This document shows, piece after piece, positions 1 to 5,609 of a stretch of 9,708 nucleotides of DNA. A program made the translations under genes and the position numbers. The notes beneath the pieces are model-generated. The model saw nothing but the letters and a program-made list of their open reading frames with translations, was not told where the DNA came from and ran no database searches. The DNA is from Verrucomicrobiota bacterium (GTDB lineage Bacteria; Verrucomicrobiota; Verrucomicrobiia; Chthoniobacterales; UBA10450), in NCBI GenBank assembly GCA_003219395.1, contig QHOR01000031.1:1-9708 (forward strand). Reading direction: 5' to 3'. The stretch's first letter is position 1; each line of letters starts with the position of its first letter.

Positions 1-130
1 GAAAACAGGAGCAAACCAGCAATCCGCCGATGATCATCGCTACCAGGGTTATTCAAGTGCGTCGCCCAGAGACGGAGTTCACGAAGTCTATTGATAAAAG
101 TCAGCGGCCTCGAAAGTTTTCGGCGCTTCA
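1..130. other. Left edge, no supported gene
   Basis: This stretch follows, on the minus strand, the stop codon of the small membrane protein gene. By analogy with the rest of the array it should hold that cassette's attC site. A weak first box (minus ACATAAC, 141-135) overlaps the gene end, but I could not find a convincing second box or paired arms. At 37-1 the minus strand opens with ATG followed by twelve hydrophobic or cysteine codons (MIIGGLLVCSCF), which could be the start of a further secreted or membrane protein running off the window. That is too short to call. Confidence 0.3.
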
Positions 131-469
131 CTACGTTATGTGGACACGCCCAATGCTTTTGAATTTCGCGCACGAATCACCAACCAAACTTTCCGCGGCG
201 ATGAAGAGCGCGACTTGACTCAAGATAGCCGCCCCAACTCCAGACAGCTGAATTGCACCAAGCCATACCGCCACGCCAATGATGGCGAAGAATAAGCCTG
301 AATACATCCAATATCCCGAAAGAATAAGTACAGGAACGAAGACAAACCGAACAGCAGCTGCGTACTGTTGCACTGCCGAAGCCTCACCATAAACATACCC
401 GACTATCGGAATCGTGAAGATGAGGTGAATCGACCGAAGAATCGAACGTTTGCTCGCATTACTAATCAT
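131..469 (-). CDS. Small integral membrane protein, second gene of the YdeI/OmdA-like cassette
   Basis: A 112-residue, strongly hydrophobic protein with about four predicted membrane segments (roughly residues 12-28, 39-56, 58-75 and 78-96). The N-terminal half (KRSILRSIHLIF..., then RFVFVPVLILSGYWM) resembles a family of short uncharacterised membrane proteins with a conserved 'IHLIF.IPI.GY' start; this is recalled, not searched. Its ATG lies inside the end of the upstream gene: ATGATTAG contains both this start and that gene's TAG stop, giving an 8-nt overlap that suggests translational coupling. There is no separate Shine-Dalgarno. The molecular function is unknown. The last 40 residues match nothing I recognise, so the C-terminus could be altered. 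Confidence 0.6.
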   Translation of the reverse strand: MISNASKRSILRSIHLIFTIPIVGYVYGEASAVQQYAAAVRFVFVPVLILSGYWMYSGLFFAIIGVAVWLGAIQLSGVGAAILSQVALFIAAESLVGDSCAKFKSIGRVHIT

Positions 470-1034
470 TCAATCCCTTTCCCTCGAGAATTTGCGGCAT
501 ACATTTTTCAATCCTGGACGTCCGGGTTTTGGATTGTTTAGCTCCAGAAAAATAGAGAATGTATCCTCTTTGCCGTCCCGGCGTCAGTGCATCAAAAGCC
601 TTTTTCAAGGGAGGCACTTCATCGAATTTCTTTTGAAGTTCTTCAGGAATAGGTTCCGGATTCCTTTTGTAAGTCACCTCCAGGCCTGCTTTTTCCTTCG
701 CTTCACGGATATAGGCTTTCAAGATGGATTCCATCTCAACTATTTCCCGAAGGTTGGTGAACGGAATCCGCCGTGCCGCCTGCCAGCCAAATTTTTCTAG
801 AATACGGTTGGGATCGTTTAACAAGGCACCCTTGGGAAACAAAAGCGCACAGAATTCTTTAAATCCTTGTATGATAACTATGTTACTATTCTGAAACGTG
901 TAACAAGGTTTACCCCACTTCAATTCTTCGGTCAGCCCACAGCCAAGACTGATCCTTCTCAATCTCTTCATTTCTTCCTGCCACTTTTTGGCTTTGGCTA
1001 GAAATGCATCAACTTTGGGAATCGTTCTGTTCAT
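462..1034 (-). CDS. YdeI/OmdA-like (DUF1801-type) family protein
   Basis: A 190-residue soluble protein without signal peptide or membrane segment. Residues about 20-115 match the DUF1801/YjbR-CyaY-like fold as I remember it (ELKWGKPCYTFQNSNIVIIQ, then FCALLFPKGALL and the 'AARRIPFTNLREI' block). Residues about 130-190 are the YdeI/OmpD-associated C-terminal domain (IPEELQKKFDEVPPLKKAFDALTPGRQRGYILYFSGAKQ..., then R.SRIEKCMPQILEGKG). Members of this family are linked to bacteriocin protection in enterobacteria, but their biochemical role is not established. The start is the first ATG after a stop, with no Shine-Dalgarno, and the length fits the family. It lies 115 nt beyond the last box of attC site A and overlaps the next gene by 8 nt, so the two form a two-gene cassette. 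Confidence 0.85.
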   Translation of the reverse strand: MNRTIPKVDAFLAKAKKWQEEMKRLRRISLGCGLTEELKWGKPCYTFQNSNIVIIQGFKEFCALLFPKGALLNDPNRILEKFGWQAARRIPFTNLREIVEMESILKAYIREAKEKAGLEVTYKRNPEPIPEELQKKFDEVPPLKKAFDALTPGRQRGYILYFSGAKQSKTRTSRIEKCMPQILEGKGLND

Positions 1035-1074
1035 TTATTGATACTCTGAGATTAATTGAGCGCATAATCTGGTT

Positions 1075-1090
1075 ACAAACTGGAGTTTGT
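1075..1090. promoter_or_regulatory. 16-bp palindrome upstream of the YdeI/OmdA-like gene
   Basis: Two 7-bp arms, ACAAACT and AGTTTGT, are separated by two bases. The element lies 41 bp upstream of the start at 1034, in the cassette's 115-bp leader. It has the size and symmetry of a dimeric repressor operator, but no partner regulator is visible and it could be coincidental. Confidence 0.2.
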
Positions 1091-1149
1091 TCATCGTCGT
1101 TTGATTGCTCGTGTAAACTATTTATCGGCGAAACGCTACCATTACTGTG

Positions 1150-1294
1150 GCCTAACGAGACACAGCTCAGGCCACCGCTAGCCCGCCGCGACGGGTAAAC
1201 TTCAGGAAGTTCCTTAAACTCTCAACAATCCATCTCTCAACTCTCAACTTGCTCATCGTATCGGTGAGCCGTTGCCCTGATGCATTAGTTAGAT
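1150..1294 (-). repeat. attC: Integron attC site A (of the cyclase cassette)
   Basis: Read on the minus strand it starts with ATCTAAC (1294-1288, a perfect RYYYAAC) and ends with GTTAGGC (1156-1150, a perfect GTTRRRY). The arms next to these boxes pair: plus-strand TCAGGCCACCG near 1167 matches the complement of CGGTGAGCCGTTGCCCTGA near 1263-1281, with several unpaired bases, as in attC folding. The length is 145 bp. The interior carries GGGTAAACTTC (1193-1203), shared with sites C and, nearly, E. It begins 15 nt after the cyclase stop codon. Confidence 0.85.
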
Positions 1295-1308
1295 GCGGCG
1301 CGCTCGAA

Positions 1309-2217
1309 CTACGGGCGCGGCGGAGGCGTCGGCTGAGTCGGGGTCGGCGTTACTCTGGGCGTAGGCGCGTTACTCTTTTCTGAAAGGCTTTTCTGCAACT
1401 GATCTGTGATTCTTTGTTTGATCATGTTCTGAATAGCATCGGAAAATGACGGGTACGCCGTAGCGGTCGATTGAGGAACCGGCGTCGCTCTGTTCTTGTC
1501 AACCGAGCGCATGATGGCGGGTGCGAAAACCACTGACACAATGTCAAGTATAAGGAGTAACGCCGCGATAACAAAGATCGCCAGCGTAAGCGGAGAAAAT
1601 CCTTTGTGCGTTGCGGTGTGAGGTTCGCTGCGTCGGACCCCGGCGACACACGCTGGAGGCGCCGGATTACCAATCGTCTCGGCATAAAGGTTGACCAAGG
1701 AAACAACAACACCGTGTTTCACTTCCACATCGCCTAGTCCATGCAGGTAAGGCTGCCAACGACGATGCTGCGCCAGATCATCCGCGAAGCGTTTGCTCAC
1801 CAGAATGTGACCTGCGTCGCCGCAATCCATCACCCGACGCGCGATATTGATTCCCACTCCGGAAATGTTGTCGCGCGCGTTAGCGTCCTTGACATACTGG
1901 ACCGGCCCGCTGTGGATTCCCATCCGTATTGGCAGGCTCGGTTGCGCGCGCAGAGCCTGGCTGACTTCCAAAGCGCACTCGGCAGGTCCCTCTACTGAAC
2001 CAGTGAAGGCCAAAGCCATACCGTCGCCCGTCGGTAAGATGATTAGTTGCCCGGCTCCTTCTGCTTCACGCACCACTTCGGTGTTGCGAACAATCTGATT
2101 CAACTCCTGAAGCGCTTCTGATTGTTCATCGGTCAACAGCTTAGAGTACCCGACGATATCGATGAACAAGACATGCGCGATCTCCAGGCGCGGCTTGGTT
2201 TTCTCGTCATCCGGCAT
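1309..2217 (-). CDS. Class III adenylate/guanylate cyclase with C-terminal membrane anchor
   Basis: A 302-residue protein. Residues about 10-180 form a class III nucleotide cyclase catalytic domain: VLFIDIVGYSKL with metal-binding Asp20, the LPTGDGMALAF loop with the second metal Asp65, RMGIHSGPV, and the transition-state motif NIARR (Asn124, Arg128) followed by GHILVS. Family knowledge says such domains work as dimers and make cAMP or cGMP from ATP or GTP; I cannot decide the nucleotide. One hydrophobic segment (about 210-232) follows, then a short segment (about 256-280) and a Pro/Thr-rich tail (PTPTQPTPPPRP). The catalytic domain would lie in the cytoplasm with the tail outside. No sensor domain precedes the cyclase. 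There is no Shine-Dalgarno at the ATG. It is the only gene of its cassette, between attC sites B and A. Confidence 0.85.
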   Translation of the reverse strand: MPDDEKTKPRLEIAHVLFIDIVGYSKLLTDEQSEALQELNQIVRNTEVVREAEGAGQLIILPTGDGMALAFTGSVEGPAECALEVSQALRAQPSLPIRMGIHSGPVQYVKDANARDNISGVGINIARRVMDCGDAGHILVSKRFADDLAQHRRWQPYLHGLGDVEVKHGVVVSLVNLYAETIGNPAPPACVAGVRRSEPHTATHKGFSPLTLAIFVIAALLLILDIVSVVFAPAIMRSVDKNRATPVPQSTATAYPSFSDAIQNMIKQRITDQLQKSLSEKSNAPTPRVTPTPTQPTPPPRP

Positions 2218-2252
2218 TTGCCCGGAATGTTAAGCGCACTCCCTCGACCGCT

Positions 2253-2315
2253 CTAGGCGATTTTTTTTCGTCCCGTCATTTCGCCGATGGCAAATTTTTC
2301 CAACAGCGCAGTCAT
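2253..2315 (-). CDS. Possible 20-codon leader ORF in the cyclase cassette
   Basis: ATG at 2315 follows two bases after the last box of attC B (GTTAGAT) and opens a 20-residue frame (MTALLEKFAIGEMTGRKKIA) ending in TAG at 2253, 35 bp before the cyclase start. The position matches where cassette genes usually start. No Shine-Dalgarno is seen and coding potential cannot be judged at this length. It may be a leader peptide, the remnant of an older cassette gene, or chance. Confidence 0.2.
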   Translation of the reverse strand: MTALLEKFAIGEMTGRKKIA

Positions 2316-2317
2316 GC

Positions 2318-2437
2318 ATCTAACGAGCTCGAGCTCAGCCGCGGCGAGCGGGAGCGCGCACCACTCCCGGTCGAACGGTTTTGATCATCTGAAACTAAGC
2401 AGTACGCCGGGCTCGCCGTCGGCTGCAGCTAGTGGGC
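2318..2437 (-). repeat. attC: Integron attC site B (of the SnoaL-like cassette)
   Basis: The final box on the minus strand is GTTAGAT (2324-2318, perfect GTTRRRY). The first box is degenerate, near GTGCCCAC (about 2438-2431). The arms pair very well: plus-strand GCTCAGCCG-CGGCGAGC (from 2333) matches the complement of GCTCGCCGTCGGCTGCAGC (about 2411-2429), leaving two single unpaired bases (G and A) on one arm. Such extrahelical bases are the typical strand-selecting feature of attC hairpins. About 120 bp long. Confidence 0.75.
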
Positions 2438-2472
2438 ACGTGTGCGTGTGGCATCCTCAATGACCGTCGCTT

Positions 2473-2988
2473 TCACTTGTGAGCCACCGCAGAATCGCGG
2501 GGCTCCAGTGGCCAATGCGCGTGGCGAAAGACGTACACCCATCGACCCTTTTCCATTCGTCGGTAGTCCGTCCAAATCGCCGTTTTGCGATCGGCAGTCC
2601 CATTCTTAAGCTTTCGGGTGTAGATGACTGTGCCGACACCGATCACGCCTTCACCAGCCGGGATGTACGAAACGTCCCGAATATCACCGCGGATGGTTTC
2701 CAGCGTGTCAAACCAAGCCGCCCACTCTTGTCGGATGTTACTGCCCCCTTTGGTCATGTCGCCAGTGGGATCAATAAAAAAGGCATCCGGCGATTCAGAG
2801 AAAAGGCTTTCCACCAGGCCGGCATCCTTCAGCGCGTGCGCATCCATCAAGCGCTGATCCAACTCGCGATTAGCGGCAACGACCTTCTGGTCGAGCGTGG
2901 TACTTGTCTGGGCGTGCAAGCAAGATCCCAAGTAAACATAAAATACACGCGCGACTGTGAAACCTGAAATGGATCGAAAACTATTCAT
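2473..2988 (-). CDS. Secreted SnoaL/NTF2-like (DUF4440-type) protein
   Basis: A 171-residue protein. Residues 1-26 look like an export signal (hydrophobic stretch about 9-24, cleavage plausible after LHA at 24-26); an LGSC at 20-23 is a weak lipobox alternative. Residues about 33-160 form an alpha+beta cone-fold domain of the SnoaL/NTF2 type (ANRELDQRLMDAHALKDAGLVESLFSE, DAFFIDPTGDMTKG, VIGVGTVIYTRKL, TAIWTDYRRMEKGRWVYVFRHAHW). Such domains bind small ligands or serve as enzymes; the substrate is not predictable. The start is secure: AGGAGG at 3000-2995 lies six bases before the ATG. It is the sole gene of its cassette, behind a leader of about 130 nt. Confidence 0.8.
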   Translation of the reverse strand: MNSFRSISGFTVARVFYVYLGSCLHAQTSTTLDQKVVAANRELDQRLMDAHALKDAGLVESLFSESPDAFFIDPTGDMTKGGSNIRQEWAAWFDTLETIRGDIRDVSYIPAGEGVIGVGTVIYTRKLKNGTADRKTAIWTDYRRMEKGRWVYVFRHAHWPLEPRDSAVAHK

Positions 2989-2994
2989 TTGCTA

Positions 2995-3000
2995 CCTCCT
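2995..3000 (-). promoter_or_regulatory. Strong Shine-Dalgarno of the SnoaL-like gene
   Basis: A perfect AGGAGG on the minus strand, six bases before the ATG at 2988, fixes the start. Most other genes in the window lack such a site. Confidence 0.75.
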
Positions 3001-3118
3001 ACCTGTAATGGACTGGTACCTGGTGCGCTTTGGCAAGCATGTAACAAGAATGGAGCGAGCAGGGAAGCCGCGACATGGACGGGCAGGCCGAGAGAGCGAG
3101 TGAGCTGGGAAGATCATG

Positions 3119-3309
3119 AGTCAAAAAGCCCAGGCAACGGTGGCCCGGCGGCGGGTAAACTTCGGCGAGCTTTGCTTTACTCTCAACAATCATCTCTCAC
3201 ACACGCGCGGGCGAGCATGCTGACGGCCCGAATTTAGGAATGCGGAGCGGAGCCGCGCTATGCGAACTAAGGTCAATTCCCACCCGTTGTGTCTATCGCC
3301 TGTTAAGCT
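3119..3309 (-). repeat. attC: Integron attC site C (of the VOC cassette)
   Basis: The first box on the minus strand is GCTTAAC (3309-3303, perfect RYYYAAC). The last box is degenerate (plus AGTCAAA, about 3119-3125). The arms pair through plus-strand CAACGGTGG (about 3134-3142) and the complement of CCACCCGTTG near 3285-3295, with one extra unpaired base. At 191 bp it is long. Its interior joins the GGGTAAACTTC motif (3153-3163) shared with sites A and E to the GGCGAGCTTTGCTTT motif (from 3164) shared with F and G. Together with the leader to 2988 and the stretch up to the VOC stop, it explains most of the 464-bp gap 2989-3452. Confidence 0.7.
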
Positions 3310-3452
3310 GATTCATTCATTTGCTTGATTGAGATCCAAGCGAAGATGTATTCTTCCCTGTTTTCGCCTCTGCCATTGGCGAAATCTTTGTTTTCTCCGA
3401 GGACCGGCCGCAAGTAGGCGAAGCCTGCTTGTGGACGCCCGACCAGGAAAGG
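3305..3452 (-). other. In-frame open extension downstream of the VOC stop
   Basis: After the TAA of the VOC gene (3455-3453) the same frame stays open for 48 codons and ends in a TAA lying inside the first box of attC C (GCTTAAC). The encoded string (...GRPQAGFAYLRPVLGEN..., ending IFAWISIKQMNESA) has a protein-like composition but no start codon near its beginning. It may be the former C-terminus of a longer gene cut by a stop mutation, a remnant of another cassette gene fused here, or chance. I recognise no family. Confidence 0.3.
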
Positions 3453-3827
3453 TTACTCCTCGGGTCCGTGGCAAACCACTTCGATGTTATGCCCGTCCGG
3501 ACCAATGACGAAAGCTGCATAGTAGTTCGCGTGATATTCCGGGCATAGACCCGGTGCACCATTGTCTTTGCCACCCGCCTCGAGAGCCGCGCGATAGAAA
3601 GCATCGACTTGCTGGCGATTGTCGGCCGTGAACGCCACGTGGAGATGCGCCGGCTTCTCCTCGGTTCGGTACAGGCACAATGAAGCCTTACCCTTTGGGC
3701 TAAGCTCGACACCGTACGTCGGCGCTCCCTCCGAGACAACAGCTACGCCGAGCGGTTCGAGCGCCTTGAGGAAGAACGCCTTGCTCACTGCATAATCGCT
3801 GACTCCGAATTTGACGTGATCAAACAT
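3453..3827 (-). CDS. VOC superfamily (glyoxalase/bleomycin-resistance/dioxygenase fold) protein
   Basis: A 124-residue protein with two beta-alpha-beta-beta-beta halves: MFDHVKFGVSDYAVSKAFFLKALEPLG, KPAHLHVAFTADNRQQVDAFYRAALEAGG, then YYAAFVIGPDGHNIEVVCH. His4, His61 or His63, and Glu116 sit where metal ligands lie in the superfamily, so metal binding is plausible. The substrate (thiol adduct, antibiotic, catechol) cannot be told. The length is normal for single-domain members. AGGAGA at 3837-3832, four bases before the ATG, supports the start. It is 33 nt beyond the last box of attC D. The same frame stays open for 48 codons after the stop. Confidence 0.85.
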   Translation of the reverse strand: MFDHVKFGVSDYAVSKAFFLKALEPLGVAVVSEGAPTYGVELSPKGKASLCLYRTEEKPAHLHVAFTADNRQQVDAFYRAALEAGGKDNGAPGLCPEYHANYYAAFVIGPDGHNIEVVCHGPEE

Positions 3828-3859
3828 GAGTTCTCCTGAAGTGTGTGGATCTGCGCGAG

Positions 3860-3968
3860 GCCTAATCAGACATAAGATCGGCGACCGCGCGAGCTAGAAA
3901 TGACGTTCGCACACTCTTAAATCTCAACATACCGACGGTCAGCGGTTCTCTGCATCGACTAGCTAAGT
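3860..3968 (-). repeat. attC: Integron attC site D (of the cupin cassette), degenerate
   Basis: The last box is minus ATTAGGC (3866-3860), one base from consensus; the first box is minus ACTTAGC (3968-3962). About 109 bp. The boxes alone are weak, but the first-box half aligns clearly with site G: plus CGACGGTC-GCGGTT-GCATCG-CTAAG here against CGGCGGTC-GCGGTT-GCATCG-TTAAG there. It contains the TCTCAACA string also found in A and C. It lies between the cupin stop and the VOC start, where an attC is expected. Confidence 0.6.
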
Positions 3969-4016
3969 GTGGACATGGCTGCGAAGCGAAAGCTCTGCCA
4001 GAACTAAAGGCGACGC

Positions 4017-4346
4017 TCACAATGGGCGATCCACGAGGAGAAAGACACAACCCGTTTCGGAATGAACGTCAGAATGTACGGATCCTACACTAGCGACACT
4101 CGCCCATCCCCGAGGTAGACACTGACCTCGTAAAATGAGCTCGCCTTCGAGAACGTAGATAAATTCCGGACATTCATGCGTATGGAGCGGAAGCCGCGCA
4201 CCGGCCTCGACCCGGACGATCTGCATCTCCAAGCCATCGGTTATGGCCACGTCCTTAACAAAAACCCCAGGGGCCAAAGCCGATGGCTTCCACGGCAGAT
4301 CATCACACTGGACGCACAAAAGCTGACCTGAATTGAGAACGTTCAT
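4017..4346 (-). CDS. Single-domain cupin protein
   Basis: A 109-residue small beta-barrel protein. Cupin motif 1 is clear: GARLPLHTHECPEFIYVLEGEL, supplying His, His and Glu metal ligands. Motif 2 is reduced to GSVHSDVHSETGCVFLLV with a conserved His. The layout resembles ChrR-type or DUF-type anti-oxidative cupins, but the function (metal-dependent enzyme, sensor, isomerase) is open. I chose ATG 4346 rather than an in-frame GTG at 4355, because AGGAGG at 4360-4355 overlaps the GTG and sits eight bases before the ATG. The gene starts about 17 nt beyond the last box of attC E. Confidence 0.8.
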   Translation of the reverse strand: MNVLNSGQLLCVQCDDLPWKPSALAPGVFVKDVAITDGLEMQIVRVEAGARLPLHTHECPEFIYVLEGELILRGQCLPRGWASVASVGSVHSDVHSETGCVFLLVDRPL

Positions 4347-4354
4347 TTCATTCA

Positions 4355-4360
4355 CCTCCT
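4355..4360 (-). promoter_or_regulatory. Strong Shine-Dalgarno of the cupin gene
   Basis: A perfect AGGAGG on the minus strand, eight bases before ATG 4346. It overlaps the alternative GTG at 4355-4353 and so decides the start. Confidence 0.7.
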
Positions 4361-4363
4361 AAT

Positions 4364-4458
4364 ACCTGATGAGGCAGACATAAGCCAGCGGTGGCCCGCC
4401 GCCGTCGCTACGGTTAAACTTCAGCGCGGCTGGAGATTTGCTCCAGCGACTGTTAGGG
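4364..4458 (-). repeat. attC: Integron attC site E (of the GNAT cassette)
   Basis: The first box on the minus strand is CCCTAAC (4458-4452), one base from consensus; it contains the TAA stop of the GNAT gene, a classic cassette arrangement. The last box is degenerate (minus ATCAGGT, 4370-4364). The arms CCAGCGG (plus, about 4385) and complementary CGCGGCTGG pair with unpaired bases. It shares GTGGCCCGCCGCCG and GGTTAAACTTC (4412-4422) with sites A and C. It also contains a perfect local hairpin GCTGGAG-ATTTG-CTCCAGC (about 4429-4447). 95 bp. Confidence 0.7.
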
Positions 4459-4923
4459 CGAATCAATTTCTCGTAGCATGATGACGGATTCTTTATCTCC
4501 CACTTCGCGCTCGTGTATTGCCCAACCGCTCTTTTCATACACTGGCGCCGTGACAGCAAGGCAGTCGATAAAGAGGCATTTTACGTTTGCTCGTGCCGCG
4601 ACCGATGCTGCCTTTTGTAGGATCATTGAGGCGATCCCTCGTCGCCGAAACTCCGGCTTAACATAAACTGCAGCGACCCAGGGCAAATATTGGGGGCGAT
4701 GAATGCAGTCGTTCTCGATCACGCAGCAACTTCCAACTGGTTCTATGTCTGCTAAGGCGACGACGCTATACGGAACAGCATCCAATTTCTTGTGCGTGCG
4801 GAGCCAGGTGAAGACAATCTCAGGCGAGTCGCATCGCTTGCTCCACCACTGATGGTAAATCCAGCGACCGACGGTTTCAAGGTGCTCCGGGCACTCTGAT
4901 AGCTGCTTAAGGGCGATCTCCAT
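4453..4923 (-). CDS. GNAT family N-acetyltransferase
   Basis: A 156-residue GCN5-related acetyltransferase. Motif A, which binds the pyrophosphate of acetyl-CoA, is clear: VAAVYVKPEFRRRGIASMIL, with the R-R-G-I-A loop at 94-98. Motif B follows as CLFIDCLAVTAPVYEKSGW, with a Tyr (129) where the general acid often sits. The acceptor substrate cannot be inferred; GNATs are frequent in integron cassettes and some acetylate antibiotics, but nothing here points to that. The ATG is 17 nt after attC F (ends GTTAGGC) and has no Shine-Dalgarno, as in many cassettes. The stop codon is part of attC E. Confidence 0.85.
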   Translation of the reverse strand: MEIALKQLSECPEHLETVGRWIYHQWWSKRCDSPEIVFTWLRTHKKLDAVPYSVVALADIEPVGSCCVIENDCIHRPQYLPWVAAVYVKPEFRRRGIASMILQKAASVAARANVKCLFIDCLAVTAPVYEKSGWAIHEREVGDKESVIMLREIDSP

Positions 4924-4939
4924 TCGATGGGATGTTTTC

Positions 4940-5145
4940 GCCTAACGAGACAGAGGCGAGCCACTGCTGGTGACGGCGAGCTTTGCCTTCACTTCATCGT
5001 TCATAATTGAAACTCCTTCATTGCCCTCACTCTTTCGCTGCTACCTGTGTAGTTTTACCTTCTGTGTCGCTCGTCCCATTCGCTCGATTTCAGCGTCAGC
5101 TTTTTATTGCGGCGGTCAGCGATACGCTCGAGCGATTGGTTAGAT
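4940..5145 (-). repeat. attC: Integron attC site F (of the DUF2164 cassette)
   Basis: First box ATCTAAC (5145-5139) and last box GTTAGGC (4946-4940) on the minus strand, both perfect. At 206 bp it is the longest site. The outer parts align with site G: plus GCCTAACGAGA at the start, GAGCTTTGC(C/T)TTCACTTC, TTCATAATT, then TCAGC-TTTTTA-T-CGGCGGTC-GCG. About 80 bp between TTCATAATT and TCAGC has no counterpart in G and looks like an insertion. The site accounts for most of the gene-free stretch 4924-5229. Confidence 0.75.
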
Positions 5146-5229
5146 CTCTTGGACAGGGCTACAGGAGATAATTTTACGTCCCAGGCTTGCGACGAACTCC
5201 GTGCGAATTGCCGTGCGTGTCCCGGTATC

Positions 5230-5459
5230 TCAGCGGCTCTCGAAAGCAGCTCCCGGCAAATCCTCGGCTAGTCGGATTAGGTATTTTGTGCGTCTTCAAC
5301 CCCCTCGTTATAAGCAAACGGAGCAATCTCCTGGAAAAAATACTCGAGGAGGAATTCCGCCTGAAGTTCACTTAGCTCAAGCTCGAGTTTGTCGGAAAAG
5401 AAACGTTGACTAGACCGAATGACTTCGGCCTTTTGTTCTTTGGACAATGGCAGGGACAT
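5230..5459 (-). pseudogene. DUF2164 family protein, frameshifted
   Basis: Residues 1-58 (MSLPLSKEQKAEVI...LQAEFLLEYFFQEIAPFAYNEGVEDAQ) match DUF2164 as I remember it: an N-terminal '.LSKE....I.S.Q.FF...L...L..LQAE.LL.FF..EI.P..YN.G..DAQ' pattern. The frame then hits TAA at 5279-5277 after two more codons. The expected continuation (KYLIRLAEDLPG) is present in another frame, so one base is missing in the A-run at 5287-5284 (minus). With this repaired, the protein is 76 residues, ending at TGA 5232-5230, which fits the family. A further one-base deletion in the G-run at 5254-5252 would instead give ...GSCFREPLRYRD and end at 5174. Function unknown. The start lies 11 nt after attC G (ends GTTAGGC), without a Shine-Dalgarno. 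Confidence 0.75.
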
Positions 5460-5470
5460 TGCGCGTGTGG

Positions 5471-5594
5471 GCCTAACGAGAAAAAGCTGAAGCAGCCCTA
5501 GCAGCGGTGAGCTTTGCTTTCACTTCCTGCTTCATAATTCATCCTTCAGCCTTTTAGTACGGCGGTCCGCGGTTCGATGCATCGCATGTTTAAG
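5471..5594 (-). repeat. attC: Integron attC site G (of the RidA-like cassette)
   Basis: The last box on the minus strand is a perfect GTTAGGC (5477-5471); the first box is degenerate (CTTAAAC, 5594-5588). 124 bp. It is clearly homologous to site F in both end regions and to the first-box half of site D. It starts 15 nt after the RidA stop codon and ends 11 nt before the DUF2164 start. Confidence 0.75.
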
Positions 5595-5609
5595 GCTCTC
5601 TATAGGCGA

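Noticed and set aside
2229..2235. Perfect GTTAAGC box just upstream of the cyclase start, as an extra attC end
   Set aside because: No paired arm or partner box lies at a usable distance, and a 7-base degenerate box is expected several times by chance in this window.
2479..2967. Plus-strand 162-codon frame opposite the SnoaL-like gene
   Set aside because: It is antisense to a gene with signal peptide, domain and Shine-Dalgarno support.
3317..3739. Minus-strand 140-codon frame overlapping the VOC gene
   Set aside because: It is an out-of-frame shadow rich in Ser/Arg; the VOC frame has clear motifs and a Shine-Dalgarno.
4429..4447. Hairpin GCTGGAG-ATTTG-CTCCAGC as a transcription terminator after the GNAT gene
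   Set aside because: No T-run follows on the minus strand, and it lies inside attC E, whose folding explains it better.
1150..5594. CRISPR array or dispersed transposon-like repeats as explanation of the repeated intergenic sequences
   Set aside because: The repeats are long, diverged, spaced by whole genes, and have attC-type end boxes and arms; there is no short regular repeat-spacer pattern, transposase or target duplication.
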